The translations under genes were made by a program, and so were the position numbers. 49,138 nucleotides of DNA from an uncultured Lachnospiraceae bacterium (GTDB lineage Bacteria; Bacillota; Clostridia; Lachnospirales; Lachnospiraceae), in the NCBI GenBank assembly GCA_910585075.1, contig CAJUED010000028.1:1-49138 (forward strand). Direction: 5' to 3'. Numbering within the stretch: the stretch's first letter is position 1; each line of letters starts with the position of its first letter. Positions 41,469 through 49,138 of this stretch are shown in pieces. The notes under the pieces are model-generated. The model ran no database searches. It saw only the letters and a program-made list of their open reading frames with translations, and was not told the origin of the DNA.

Positions 41469-41490
41469 GTAACGGTTAACGAACCGTTAC
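41469..41490 (+). other. Perfect hairpin at the 5' end of the T-box transcript
   Basis: GTAACGGTT (41469-41477) and AACCGTTAC (41482-41490) form a perfect 9 bp stem with loop AACG, about 12 bases into the predicted transcript. There is no T tail, so it is not a terminator for the YihY gene; it may protect the 5' end or act as an operator. Confidence 0.5.
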
Positions 41491-41499
41491 AGATAGAAA

Positions 41500-41915
41500 A
41501 GGCTGTGAAGGTGTTTTCAAGTAGCAGCATATCTTCTGCCAGAGAGAGGAAGTCACCGGCTGAAAGCTTCCTTGAGTTCAGATATGATAAGGCCGCGCAG
41601 AATCAGACTGCGCAGCAACTGCGAATTTCCCACCGGAGCTTCCGAACTGAACACGGATATCAAGTGCAAAAAGTGTTTGCTACAATAAGCGGAGCGTTTG
41701 TTATGATAAGCGAAGCGTTCATTATGATAAGCGGAGCGTTTATTGCGATAAGCGGAGCGTTCATTGGCGATAAGCGAAGCGTTCGCTGGTATCTTGGTTA
41801 TTAAGTTCGGACGTGGCACGCGTTAAGTGAAGTGAGAGCCTGCTAAGAAGCAGGAATTTGGGTGGTACCGCGGAGAATATTCGTCCCTTGTGCATATTGC
41901 ATAAGGGATTTTTTT
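41500..41915 (+). promoter_or_regulatory. T-box leader sensing tRNA-Phe
   Basis: Stem I features are visible: AGTAGC, CCAGAGAGAGG and CGGCTGAAAG, with a likely specifier codon TTC (Phe) at 41577-41579. Stem III is CCTGCT-aaga-AGCAGG (41839-41854). The T-box motif GGGTGGTACCGCGG begins at 41860. The terminator is TCCCTTGTGC (41884-41893) with GCATAAGGGA (41899-41908) and a run of seven T. Uncharged tRNA-Phe would stabilise the antiterminator and switch on pheST. The stretch between stem I and stem III is unusually long, because it contains five tandem 21-22 bp repeats. Confidence 0.93.
41685..41790 (+). repeat. Five 21-22 bp tandem repeats inside the T-box leader
   Basis: Units beginning ATAAGCG start at 41685, 41706, 41727, 41748 and 41770 (spacings 21, 21, 21, 22). 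The core is ATAAGCGRAGCGTTY followed by a variable six or seven bases. There is no strong internal hairpin in a unit. They sit between stem I and stem III of the leader. Confidence 0.9.
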
Positions 41916-41949
41916 CCATTTAATTTACGAATAAGAAAGGAAGGAAACC

Positions 41950-42969
41950 ATGAAAGAGAGATTGGAGCAGATTAAGGCGGAAGCTTTAAAGCAGATCCAA
42001 AACAGTGATGCACTGGATAAGTTAAACGAGATCAGGGTAAGCTATCTGGGCAAAAAAGGAGAGCTCACCGCCGTGTTAAAGAGTATGAAGGATGTGGCGG
42101 CTGAGGAGAGACCCAAGGTAGGCCAGATGGTAAACGAGACAAGGCAGGAAATTGAAGCCGTCCTTGCCCAGGCAAAGGAAAAGATGGAGAAGGCTGTTTT
42201 GGAGGCAAGACTGCAGAATGAAACCATCGACGTGACCTTACCGGCCAAGAAAAACAATGTGGGACACCGTCACCCCAACACCATTGCCCTTGAGGAAGTG
42301 GAGCGAATCTTCATTGGCATGGGATATGAAGTGGTGGAAGGCCCCGAGGTGGAGACCGACTATTACAATTTTGAAGCTCTGAACATCCCGGCGGACCATC
42401 CCGCCAAGGATGAACAGGATACCTTCTATATTAATGGGGACTTCCTGTTAAGGACACAGACCTCCGGTACCCAGGTTCACGAGATGGAAAAGGGAAAGCT
42501 GCCTATCCGTATGATTGCCCCCGGGAGAGTATTTCGTTCGGACGAGGTGGACGCAACCCATTCACCTTCCTTCCATCAGGTGGAGGGGCTTGTGATAGAT
42601 AAACACATCACTTTTGCAGATTTAAAGGGAACCCTGGCGGAGTTTGCAAAGGAGCTTTTCGGGGAGGACACAAAGGTAAAATTCCGTCCCCATCACTTCA
42701 ATTTCACAGAGCCCAGCGCCGAGATGGATGTTTCCTGTTTTAAGTGCGGCGGCAAAGGATGCCGTTTCTGCAAGGGTTCAGGCTGGATTGAAATTTTAGG
42801 CTGCGGTATGGTGCATCCCAACGTGCTTACCATGAGCGGAATTGATCCTCAGAAGTATTCAGGATTTGCTTTCGGGGTGGGCCTTGAGAGGATTGCCCTT
42901 CTCAAATATGAGATTGACGATATGCGCCTGCTCTATGAAAATGATATTCGTTTCTTAAGGCAGTTTTAA
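41950..42969 (+). CDS. pheS: Phenylalanyl-tRNA synthetase alpha subunit
   Basis: A 339-residue class II synthetase subunit. The N-terminal 85 residues are a coiled-coil tRNA-binding arm. The catalytic core follows, with HPNTIALEEVERIF, LLRTQTSGTQVHEM, PGRVFRSDEVDATHSPSFHQ (motif 2) and GVGLERIALLKY (motif 3). It attaches phenylalanine to tRNA-Phe together with PheT. It is the first gene after the T-box, with AAGGAAGGAA before the ATG. Length is typical. Confidence 0.97.
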   Translation: MKERLEQIKAEALKQIQNSDALDKLNEIRVSYLGKKGELTAVLKSMKDVAAEERPKVGQMVNETRQEIEAVLAQAKEKMEKAVLEARLQNETIDVTLPAKKNNVGHRHPNTIALEEVERIFIGMGYEVVEGPEVETDYYNFEALNIPADHPAKDEQDTFYINGDFLLRTQTSGTQVHEMEKGKLPIRMIAPGRVFRSDEVDATHSPSFHQVEGLVIDKHITFADLKGTLAEFAKELFGEDTKVKFRPHHFNFTEPSAEMDVSCFKCGGKGCRFCKGSGWIEILGCGMVHPNVLTMSGIDPQKYSGFAFGVGLERIALLKYEIDDMRLLYENDIRFLRQF

Positions 42970-43042
42970 AGTGTGTTTGAAAAATCATTTAATTGCATAA
43001 AGTAGTATGGCGGATGTTCCGCCGCATACAGGAGGTAGGAAA

Positions 43043-45463
43043 ATGAATACAGCATTATCATGGATAAAGGCTTATGTGCCTGAACTTTCATGTACGGATC
43101 AGGAATATTGTGATGCAATGACGCTCACGGGTACAAAGGTAGAGAATTTTGCAAGGCTGGATAAGAATCTGGAGAAAATCGTGGTGGGCCGGATTGAAAA
43201 GATAGAAAAGCACCCGGATGCGGACAAACTAATCGTGTGTCAGGTCAACATTGGGCCTGAGGTCATTCAGATTGTGACAGGAGCCCCTAACGTAAAAGAG
43301 GGGGATAAAATTCCTGTGGTGCTTGACGGCGGAAAGGTGGCGGGAGGCCATGACGGCGGCCCACTGCCTGAGGAAGGAATTAAAATTAAGGTGGGCAAGC
43401 TTCGTGGAATCGAGTCAAATGGGATGATGTGTTCCATAGAGGAGCTAGGCTCAGACAGGAATATGTATCCGGAAGCGCCGGAGATGGGAATTTACATTTT
43501 CCCGGAGGATGTGCAGGTAGGAGCGGACGCGGTAGAAGTGCTGGGAATGCGGGATACCGTATTTGAATACGAGATTACCTCAAACAGGGTGGACTGCTAC
43601 AGCGTGCTTGGCATTGCAAGAGAAGCGGCCGCCACTTTCCGCAAGCCTTTTGTGCCGCCTGTAGTGGAAGTAAAGGAAAATGGAGAAGATATTAAGGATT
43701 ATATTTCCGTGGAGGTAAAGGACGCCGACCTGTGCAGCAGGTACTGTGCAAGAGTCTGCACCAACATCAAAATTGCGCCCTCACCGGAATGGATGCAGAA
43801 ACGGCTCCGGGCCAGCGGTATCCGTCCTATCAACAATCTGGTGGATATCACCAACTATGTAATGGAAGAATACGGCCAGCCCATGCATGCATTTGACCTG
43901 GACACCATAGCGGGACATAAGATTATCGTTCGCAGGGCAAAGGACGGGGATGAATTCCAGACCCTGGATGAGCAGGTAAGAAAACTGGATAAGGATATGC
44001 TTATGATCTGTGACGCGGAGAAGGAAATCGGTATCGCAGGTATCATGGGCGGTGAAAACAGTAAGATTACCGACAATGTGAAGACGGTTCTCTTTGAGGC
44101 GGCCACCTTTAACGGCCCCAATATCCGCAAATCTGCCAAAAGACTTGGCCTTCGTACGGATGCTTCCGGAAAGTTTGAGAAGGGGCTTGACCCTCACAAT
44201 GCGGAGGCGGCTATTAACCGTGCCTGCCAGCTGATACAGGAGCTTGGCTGCGGCGAAGTGGTTGGCGGTATGGTGGACGTGTGCGAGCCTATGAAGGGAG
44301 AAGAAAAAATTCCTTTTGAGCCGGAGCGGATTAATGATTTGCTGGGAACGGATATTGCAAAGGAAGACATGCTGGACATCTTCAAAATGCTGGAAATCGA
44401 ATATGATCCGGAGACAAACAACCTGATTGCGCCTACCTACAGGCAGGATTTGGGATGCTGTGCAGATATCGCTGAGGAAGTGGCAAGATTTTTTGGCTAT
44501 GATAAGATTCCAACCACTTTGCCAAACGGGGAGGCAACTGCCGGAAAGATGTCCTACAAGCTCCGCATAGAGCAGAAGGCAAGGGATATTGCAGAGTACT
44601 GTGGTTTTTCACAGGGGATGTGCTATTCCTTTGAAAGCCCCAAGGTATTTGATAAGCTTTTGCTGGCGGAGGACTCGCCTCTGCGTAAAGCGATTGTGAT
44701 AGCCAATCCTCTGGGAGAAGACTTTTCTATCATGCGTACCATTTCTTTAAACGGGATGCTGACTTCACTGGCGGCAAATTATAACAGGAGAAATAAGGAT
44801 GTAAGACTGTATGAGCTGGGAAATATTTACCTGCCTCATGAGTTCCCTCTCACCCAGCTTCCTGAGGAAAGGATGCAGTTTACCCTTGGTATGTATGGGG
44901 AAGGGGATTTTTATACCATGAAAGGGGTTGTGGAGGAGTTCTTTGACGCGGTTGGAATGCATAAAAAGACAGCTTATAACCCCAAGGCGGAGAAGCCATT
45001 CCTTCATCCGGGACGTCAGGCCAATATCGAATATGACGGCGTGAGCGTGGGATATCTGGGCGAGGTTCATCCTACGGTCTGCGGCAGCTACGATATTAAT
45101 ACGAGAGTTTATGTAGCTGTGCTGGATATGCCCTATATCGTGGAGCGGGCAACCTTTGACAGAAAATATGAAGGGATTGCGAAATACCCTGCCGTTGCAA
45201 GAGATATCAGTATGGTGGTTCCCAAAAACATCCTGGCAGGGCAGATTGAGGCAATGATTGAGCAAAGAGGCGGCAAGCTGCTGGAGGAGTGCAGACTGTT
45301 TGATATTTACGAGGGAGAACAGATCAAGGAAGGCTTTAAGTCGGTGGCTTATTCTATCACCTTCAGGGCAAAGGACAGGACACTGGATGAAAACGACGTG
45401 GCCGTGGCTATGAAGAAAATATTGAATGGATTGGAAAGCATGGGCATTGAGCTCAGACAATAG
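43043..45463 (+). CDS. pheT: Phenylalanyl-tRNA synthetase beta subunit
   Basis: An 806-residue subunit. Domains in order: N-terminal segment, an EMAP-type OB tRNA-binding domain (about 40-150; KHPDADKLIVCQVNIG), the B3/B4 editing domain (about 210-380), the B5 domain (about 405-475), the catalytic-like core, and a C-terminal FDX-ACB anticodon-binding domain (about 715-806). The start at 43043 (MNTALSWIKAY) has AGGAGG 7 bp upstream; an in-frame start at 43007 is not supported. It lies 73 bp after pheS under the same T-box. Confidence 0.97.
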   Translation: MNTALSWIKAYVPELSCTDQEYCDAMTLTGTKVENFARLDKNLEKIVVGRIEKIEKHPDADKLIVCQVNIGPEVIQIVTGAPNVKEGDKIPVVLDGGKVAGGHDGGPLPEEGIKIKVGKLRGIESNGMMCSIEELGSDRNMYPEAPEMGIYIFPEDVQVGADAVEVLGMRDTVFEYEITSNRVDCYSVLGIAREAAATFRKPFVPPVVEVKENGEDIKDYISVEVKDADLCSRYCARVCTNIKIAPSPEWMQKRLRASGIRPINNLVDITNYVMEEYGQPMHAFDLDTIAGHKIIVRRAKDGDEFQTLDEQVRKLDKDMLMICDAEKEIGIAGIMGGENSKITDNVKTVLFEAATFNGPNIRKSAKRLGLRTDASGKFEKGLDPHNAEAAINRACQLIQELGCGEVVGGMVDVCEPMKGEEKIPFEPERINDLLGTDIAKEDMLDIFKMLEIEYDPETNNLIAPTYRQDLGCCADIAEEVARFFGYDKIPTTLPNGEATAGKMSYKLRIEQKARDIAEYCGFSQGMCYSFESPKVFDKLLLAEDSPLRKAIVIANPLGEDFSIMRTISLNGMLTSLAANYNRRNKDVRLYELGNIYLPHEFPLTQLPEERMQFTLGMYGEGDFYTMKGVVEEFFDAVGMHKKTAYNPKAEKPFLHPGRQANIEYDGVSVGYLGEVHPTVCGSYDINTRVYVAVLDMPYIVERATFDRKYEGIAKYPAVARDISMVVPKNILAGQIEAMIEQRGGKLLEECRLFDIYEGEQIKEGFKSVAYSITFRAKDRTLDENDVAVAMKKILNGLESMGIELRQ

Positions 45464-45554
45464 GAAATGAAGTATCTCTAAGGTCGCAGAATACGCGACC
45501 TAAGAGATACTAAATCATTTCCGGAAGAATCCCCTGAAAAACGGGAATTCTTCC
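45463..45554. repeat. Two long hairpins between pheT and the aminopeptidase gene
   Basis: The first stem pairs 45463-45487 with 45495-45522 (25 positions, one mismatch plus an AAA bulge), starting at the pheT stop codon. The second pairs GGAAGAAT-c-CCC (45523-45534) with GGG-a-ATTCTTCC (45543-45554). No T tail follows either one. They may be RNA processing sites, stability elements or a palindromic repeat insertion. Confidence 0.7.
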
Positions 45555-45618
45555 CCGCTACAGGTAGGGAACTGAAAATATCATAGAAAAATTTCATAGA
45601 AAATGATGGAGGTTTGGA

Positions 45619-47076
45619 ATGGAGAAGAAGAACACATGGGAAACTTATGACGAGAAGCAGCTTAAGGAAGTGGATGTATTTGCCGACCAGTACAGGAGCT
45701 TTCTGGATGTGGCGAAGACGGAAAGAGAGTGCGTGGATTATATTGTAAACGCAGCTGAAAAAGAGGGTTATCGGGATTTGCAGGCCGTGATAAAAGAGGG
45801 CGGCAGTCTGAAAAAAGGAGATAAGGTATATGCGGTCTGGATGAATAAGTCCGTGGTAATGTTCCGTATCGGGGAGCGGCCTATGGCGGAAGGAATGAAC
45901 ATCCTGGGCGCTCACATTGATTCTCCCAGACTGGATATTAAGCAGAATCCACTCTATGAGGAAGACGGATTTGCTTACCTTGACACCCATTATTATGGGG
46001 GCGTGAAGAAATACCAGTGGGTGACGATTCCTCTTTCTCTGCACGGTGTGATTGTGAAGAAGGACGGTACTACCGTGGAGATTAATATTGGGGAAAATGA
46101 GGATGACCCAGTATTTTTCGTTTCGGATCTGCTCATCCACCTGGCACAGGAACAGCTTGAGAAAAAGGCTGCAAAGGTGATTGAAGGCGAAGCGCTGGAT
46201 ATTATTGTCGGAAATAAGCCCATTACCCTGGGAGAAAGCGACTGTTGCGAGAATGCCCCGGCGGAAAGCAAGGACGGGGAAGATGGAAAGAAAGCGAAAG
46301 AGCGCGCTAAGGATGCGGTTAAGAAGGGCATTCTGGATATCTTAAAGAAAAACTATGATGTGGAGGAGGAAGATTTCCTTTCAGCCGAGCTTGAAGTTGT
46401 ACCTGCCGGAAAGGCAAGAGAAGCGGGACTTGACCGTAGTATGCTCCTTGCTTACGGCCAGGATGACAGAGTGTGCGCATACACCTCCCTGCGGGCTATG
46501 CTTGCGGTGGAAGATACGGACAGGACAGCCTGCTGCCTGCTGGTAGACAAAGAGGAAATCGGCAGTGTGGGCGCTACCGGTATGCAGTCAAGGTTCTTTG
46601 AAAACATGGTTGCGGAGGTAATGAACCTGACAGGCGAGTATTCGGAGCTGAATGTGAGAAGGTGTCTGGCAGCGTCCTGTATGCTTTCTTCCGACGTGAG
46701 CAGCGCATATGACCCTTCCTTTGCATCCAGCTTTGATAAGAAAAATGTGGCATACCTTGGAGGCGGTATGGTATTTAACAAGTTTACCGGTTCAAGAGGT
46801 AAATCCGGCTCTAATGACGCCAACGCAGAGTACCTTGCCCATATCCGCAAGATTTTTGAGGAGGAAAAGATTAATTTCCAGACGGCGGAGCTTGGCAGAG
46901 TGGATCTTGGAGGAGGCGGCACAATCGCTTATATCCTTGCCCTTTACGGCATGAATGTGATTGATTGCGGCGTAGCGGTATTAAATATGCATGCGCCATG
47001 GGAAGCTACCAGCAAGGCGGATGTTTATGAGACAGAGAGAGGATACGAGGCTTTCTTAAAGGGAGCCTGCCTGTGA
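45619..47076 (+). CDS. M18-family metallo-aminopeptidase
   Basis: A 485-residue cytoplasmic zinc peptidase of the aspartyl aminopeptidase type, removing N-terminal residues from peptides. Metal-binding and catalytic motifs are LGAHIDSPRLD (about 95), the Glu pair in LVDKEEIGSVGATG (about 310), LSSDVSSAYDP, and the final His in LNMHAPWEATSK. A charged insertion (about 205-235) is rich in Lys, Asp and Glu. GGAGG lies 7 bp before the ATG. It follows pheT after 155 bp of hairpin sequence and overlaps the queA start by a base. Confidence 0.92.
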   Translation: MEKKNTWETYDEKQLKEVDVFADQYRSFLDVAKTERECVDYIVNAAEKEGYRDLQAVIKEGGSLKKGDKVYAVWMNKSVVMFRIGERPMAEGMNILGAHIDSPRLDIKQNPLYEEDGFAYLDTHYYGGVKKYQWVTIPLSLHGVIVKKDGTTVEINIGENEDDPVFFVSDLLIHLAQEQLEKKAAKVIEGEALDIIVGNKPITLGESDCCENAPAESKDGEDGKKAKERAKDAVKKGILDILKKNYDVEEEDFLSAELEVVPAGKAREAGLDRSMLLAYGQDDRVCAYTSLRAMLAVEDTDRTACCLLVDKEEIGSVGATGMQSRFFENMVAEVMNLTGEYSELNVRRCLAASCMLSSDVSSAYDPSFASSFDKKNVAYLGGGMVFNKFTGSRGKSGSNDANAEYLAHIRKIFEEEKINFQTAELGRVDLGGGGTIAYILALYGMNVIDCGVAVLNMHAPWEATSKADVYETERGYEAFLKGACL

Positions 47077-48113
47077 TGGAAAAAAATCTAAAAACCTCGG
47101 ACTTTTACTTTGACCTTCCCCAGGAATTGATTGCACAGGATCCGCTGGAAGACAGGTCTTCCTCGCGTCTGCTGGTGCTTAACAAAGATACGGGAAAAAC
47201 AGAGCACAGGATGTTTCGGGATATTTTGGATTACCTGAACCCGGGGGACTGTCTGGTGTTAAATAACACCAAAGTACTTCCCGCAAGGCTCCTTGGAGTG
47301 AAGAAGGACACAGGGGCGGCAGTGGAGGTCCTTCTTCTGAAAAGGAGAGAGGGCAATATATGGGAGACATTGGTAAAGCCCGGGAAAAAGATGCGCCCGG
47401 GAGCGAAGCTCTCCTTCGGGGAGGGTATACTGGAGGCGGAGGTGCTGGATATCGTAGAGGAAGGTAACCGGCTGATAAAATTCTCCTATGAGGGGATTTT
47501 TGAGGAAATCCTGGACGCTCTTGGAGAAATGCCCCTTCCGCCCTATATCACCCATAAGCTGAAGGATAAAAACCGTTACCAGACTGTGTATGCCAAATAC
47601 GACGGTTCGGCGGCGGCGCCCACGGCAGGGCTCCACTTTACCACAGAGCTTTTAAAACGGATAGAGGAAAAAGGGGTGAAGCTTGCCTACGTGACATTAC
47701 ACGTAGGCCTTGGCACCTTCCGGCCTGTGAAGGCGGAACATATTCTGGAACACCATATGCATTCCGAGTACTACCAGGTGACGGCTCAGGCGGCGGAAAC
47801 TATCAACGAGACGAAAAAGAGCGGCCACAGAGTCATCTGCGTGGGAACTACCAGCTGCCGTACGGTGGAAAGCGCGGCGGACGAAAAGGGCATGTTGGCA
47901 GAATGCTGCGGTGATACGGATATCTTTATTTATCCGGGCTACCGGTTTAAGGTACTTGACGGGCTGATTACCAATTTCCATTTACCGGAATCAACGTTGG
48001 TGATGCTGGTCAGCGCCCTGGCCGGGCGGGAAAATGTGCTTGGGGCTTATCAGGAGGCTGTGGAGGAAAGGTATAGGTTCTTCTCCTTTGGCGATTGTAT
48101 GGCCATATTTTAA
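47076..48113 (+). CDS. queA: tRNA preQ1(34) S-adenosylmethionine ribosyltransferase-isomerase
   Basis: A 345-residue enzyme that transfers and isomerises ribose from SAM onto preQ1 in tRNA, making epoxyqueuosine. Recognisable parts are DFYFDLPQELIAQDP at the start, CLVLNNTKVLPARL, YAKYDGSAAAPTAGLHFT, VTLHVGLGTFRPV, and TNFHLPESTLVMLVSAL near the end. I place the start at the ATG at 47076 with GGGAG 10 bp upstream; a GTG one codon earlier is possible. It overlaps the aminopeptidase stop, so translation is coupled. No other queuosine gene is in the window. Confidence 0.96.
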   Translation: MEKNLKTSDFYFDLPQELIAQDPLEDRSSSRLLVLNKDTGKTEHRMFRDILDYLNPGDCLVLNNTKVLPARLLGVKKDTGAAVEVLLLKRREGNIWETLVKPGKKMRPGAKLSFGEGILEAEVLDIVEEGNRLIKFSYEGIFEEILDALGEMPLPPYITHKLKDKNRYQTVYAKYDGSAAAPTAGLHFTTELLKRIEEKGVKLAYVTLHVGLGTFRPVKAEHILEHHMHSEYYQVTAQAAETINETKKSGHRVICVGTTSCRTVESAADEKGMLAECCGDTDIFIYPGYRFKVLDGLITNFHLPESTLVMLVSALAGRENVLGAYQEAVEERYRFFSFGDCMAIF

Positions 48114-48159
48114 AAAATGAAATTGCACTTTTGTAAAGTGAAAATTTCAGATGCAGATA

Positions 48160-48188
48160 TTGTAATCAAGATTTGCATATGCTATAGT
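48160..48188 (+). promoter_or_regulatory. Promoter without an obvious gene
   Basis: TTGTAA (48160-48165), 17 bp spacer and TATAGT (48183-48188) preceded by TGC. Transcription would start near 48195, only about 90 bp before a strong terminator. Confidence 0.6.
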
Positions 48189-48194
48189 GCCGAC

Positions 48195-48285
48195 AGGCAA
48201 AAATGCAACGACAGTTCCGGTTGAACAAAAGAACGAATCCCCTTACCGTGTTTTGGTATAGTTTGGGGATTCTTCTTTTCTTTTT
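48195..48285 (+). ncRNA. Candidate small RNA
   Basis: The region between the promoter at 48160-48188 and the terminator at 48235-48285 gives a transcript of about 90 bases with no standard gene. A 30-codon frame (48203-48295) exists but has a poor ribosome site. It could also be an alternative promoter for nothing. Evidence is the promoter-terminator pair only. Confidence 0.4.
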
Positions 48286-48295
48286 ACAGCGGTAG
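48203..48295 (+). CDS. Possible 30-residue hydrophobic peptide
   Basis: ATG at 48203 opens 30 codons ending TAG at 48293-48295. The peptide has a basic first third and a hydrophobic end (LTVFWYSLGILLFFLQR), the shape of a small membrane peptide. There is only AGG about 6 bases upstream, and the hydrophobic part is encoded by the terminator hairpin and its T tract, which by itself yields Phe/Leu codons. So it may be accidental. Confidence 0.15.
   Translation: MQRQFRLNKRTNPLTVFWYSLGILLFFLQR
48235..48285 (+). terminator. Terminator downstream of queA
   Basis: GAATCCCC (48235-48242) pairs with GGGGATTC (48265-48272), with an inner TACC/GGTA stem (48244-48247 with 48254-48257), followed by a T-rich tail to about 48285. 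It would end both read-through from queA and the short transcript starting near 48195. Confidence 0.8.
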
Positions 48296-48507
48296 AGTAC
48301 CCACCAGGCTATTTGTTCTTATAAGCGCTATCTGGCCAATTGATTTTGGTGGAACAGGTGCAACGCTCTCTGATGCTGACCGGTGATTTTTACTTCAAAT
48401 ATATAGTGGAATGAAGAAAGATTTGTATCGATGCTTGCCCTTTTAAGGATAATTGATTGATACTCGGATGAGCCATGATTGCAGGTTTCGTAGAGTTATT
48501 ATGATTT
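48296..48507. other. Intergenic region with no supported gene
   Basis: Between the terminator and the LysR stop. A 29-codon open stretch without a start codon (48325-48414) encodes a sequence ending FYFKYIVE; it could be a relic of a lost gene, but this is weak. Nothing else is recognised. Confidence 0.3.
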
Positions 48508-49138
48508 TTATGGATTGTCCGTTCCTACATATTTTTTCAGTAAATCCAGTGCCAACTCCATTTGTGGACTCATCCACTTATTTTTATGATAAATAAAAAA
48601 CGAATCATACGTTTTTTCATCAAGCTCCGTTTTAACTGGCATTAGAGAGCCATTTTTCAATTCTTCCCCGATAGAATAAGTGGGAACAACCGCAATTCCT
48701 AAACCATTTATGACACATCTTTTTACTGCTTCTATACTCTGTACTTTCATGTGCGGATTCAGAATAATATCCTTTTTAGCAAGGTACTTGTCCATGTCCA
48801 ACTGGTAATAACCGTCCGGTTCATTACAGATCAGGCTGAACGGTTTGCGTTGGCGGGGTGTGACAAAATCAAGCAGGCTGCTATCCGTAAAAGGAGAAGC
48901 AACAAGAACCGCCTTATATTTACCAAGTTTGTTATGTATGACGCTATCGGGATAACTTTCTTTTTCACAATTAATGCCTATATCGGCAGTTCCGTCCACA
49001 ACAGATTGATTGATTTCACCGGATTGTATGGAATTGATTACAAGCTGCACATTGGGAGCTTCATGTGTAAATGCCTGTATAAACGGCTGCATATTATAGA
49101 TTAAAATAGAGTCCGGGATTGCAAGTTTTAATGAACCG
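48508..49138 (-). CDS. LysR-family regulator, partial (5' end outside the window)
   Basis: About 209 residues of the C-terminal co-inducer-binding domain, open to the right edge of the window; the DNA-binding N-terminus lies beyond it. The visible part begins GSLKLAIPDSILIYNMQPF, the typical start of a LysR substrate domain. It continues with VVDGTADIGIN, VINGLGIAVVPTYSI and a C-terminal helix. The ATG at 49092 is an internal methionine and not the start. Family assignment is good; ligand and target are unknown. Confidence 0.85.
   Translation of the reverse strand, partial: GSLKLAIPDSILIYNMQPFIQAFTHEAPNVQLVINSIQSGEINQSVVDGTADIGINCEKESYPDSVIHNKLGKYKAVLVASPFTDSSLLDFVTPRQRKPFSLICNEPDGYYQLDMDKYLAKKDIILNPHMKVQSIEAVKRCVINGLGIAVVPTYSIGEELKNGSLMPVKTELDEKTYDSFFIYHKNKWMSPQMELALDLLKKYVGTDNP

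Noticed and set aside
41685..41790. Possible CRISPR-like array
   Set aside because: Units are directly adjacent, with no spacers of unique sequence and no cas genes.
41505..41804. A 99-codon frame with a seven-residue repeat (ISGAFVM) in the T-box leader
   Set aside because: The 21 bp repeat keeps frame automatically, there is no ribosome site, and the stretch overlaps conserved T-box structure. One unit spacing is 22 bp, which breaks the phase.
48325..48414. 29-codon stretch ending FYFKYIVE as a gene relic
   Set aside because: No start codon and too short to assign; left as a note in the intergenic entry.

Overview
The window looks like a chromosomal segment from a Gram-positive anaerobe of the class Clostridia, most likely Lachnospiraceae. 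The evidence is an Rnf complex in the clostridial order C-D-G-E-A-B, the ispH/ribosomal protein S1 gene pair, a type 2 PyrF, a PheST T-box leader, ATP-type PEP carboxykinase, a SpoIID/LytB-like protein, a SleB-like hydrolase, and strong AGGAGG ribosome binding sites throughout. This placement is inference; no rRNA gene is present. No phage, complete insertion sequence, CRISPR array or tRNA gene was recognised.

Layout. 1-7000 (minus): an operon mmpL - giant GLUG-repeat surface protein - tetR, preceded by an AT-rich 14-18 bp tandem repeat. 7280-12300 (plus): RNA m5C methyltransferase, TPR lipoprotein, pyrF, and a membrane-anchored amidase with an Arg-rich repeat tail. 12340-18130: tetR with a palindromic operator, RpiR regulator, HI0933-type flavoprotein, ispH overlapping the S1 gene, cheR. 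18257-19360 (minus): YprB-like exonuclease. 19631-25933: rnfCDGEAB followed by an iron-sulfur aldo/keto reductase; the flavin transferase ApbE, which loads FMN on RnfD and RnfG, is encoded convergently at 26107-27135. 27573-30735: GH25-like muramidase, an AP2-domain protein on the minus strand, a SleB-like hydrolase. 30801-35319: threonine synthase, a REC-GGDEF regulator, and citrate synthase on the minus strand. 35978-37684: pckA. About 37851-38075: a structured small RNA that I take to be 6S RNA. 38137-41447: SpoIID-like and YihY-like proteins. 41422-48113: T-box-controlled pheST, then an M18 aminopeptidase and queA. 48160-48295: a promoter-terminator pair with no normal gene between. 48508-49138: the 3' part of a LysR regulator cut by the window end.

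How the genes fit together. The Rnf complex couples ferredoxin:NAD+ electron transfer to ion pumping. ApbE supplies its covalent flavins, and the neighbouring aldo/keto reductase carries two ferredoxin-like clusters, so 19.6-27.1 kb forms an electron-transfer neighbourhood. pckA and citrate synthase are central carbon genes transcribed divergently from a 658 bp region. Several envelope enzymes (amidase, muramidase, SleB-like, SpoIID-like) are scattered and not in one operon.

Most unusual signals: five 21-22 bp tandem repeats inside the pheST T-box leader; an ispH/S1 junction where the ispH frame ends TTT TGA exactly where a +1 slip would fuse it to S1; a stand-alone AP2 protein with a decayed HNH-like centre; a Cys-rich tail on RnfE; a GLUG/coiled-coil/low-complexity giant protein translationally coupled to an MMPL exporter; and several hairpin-rich intergenic elements. 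All calls were made by eye, and coordinates of promoters and RNA ends are approximate.
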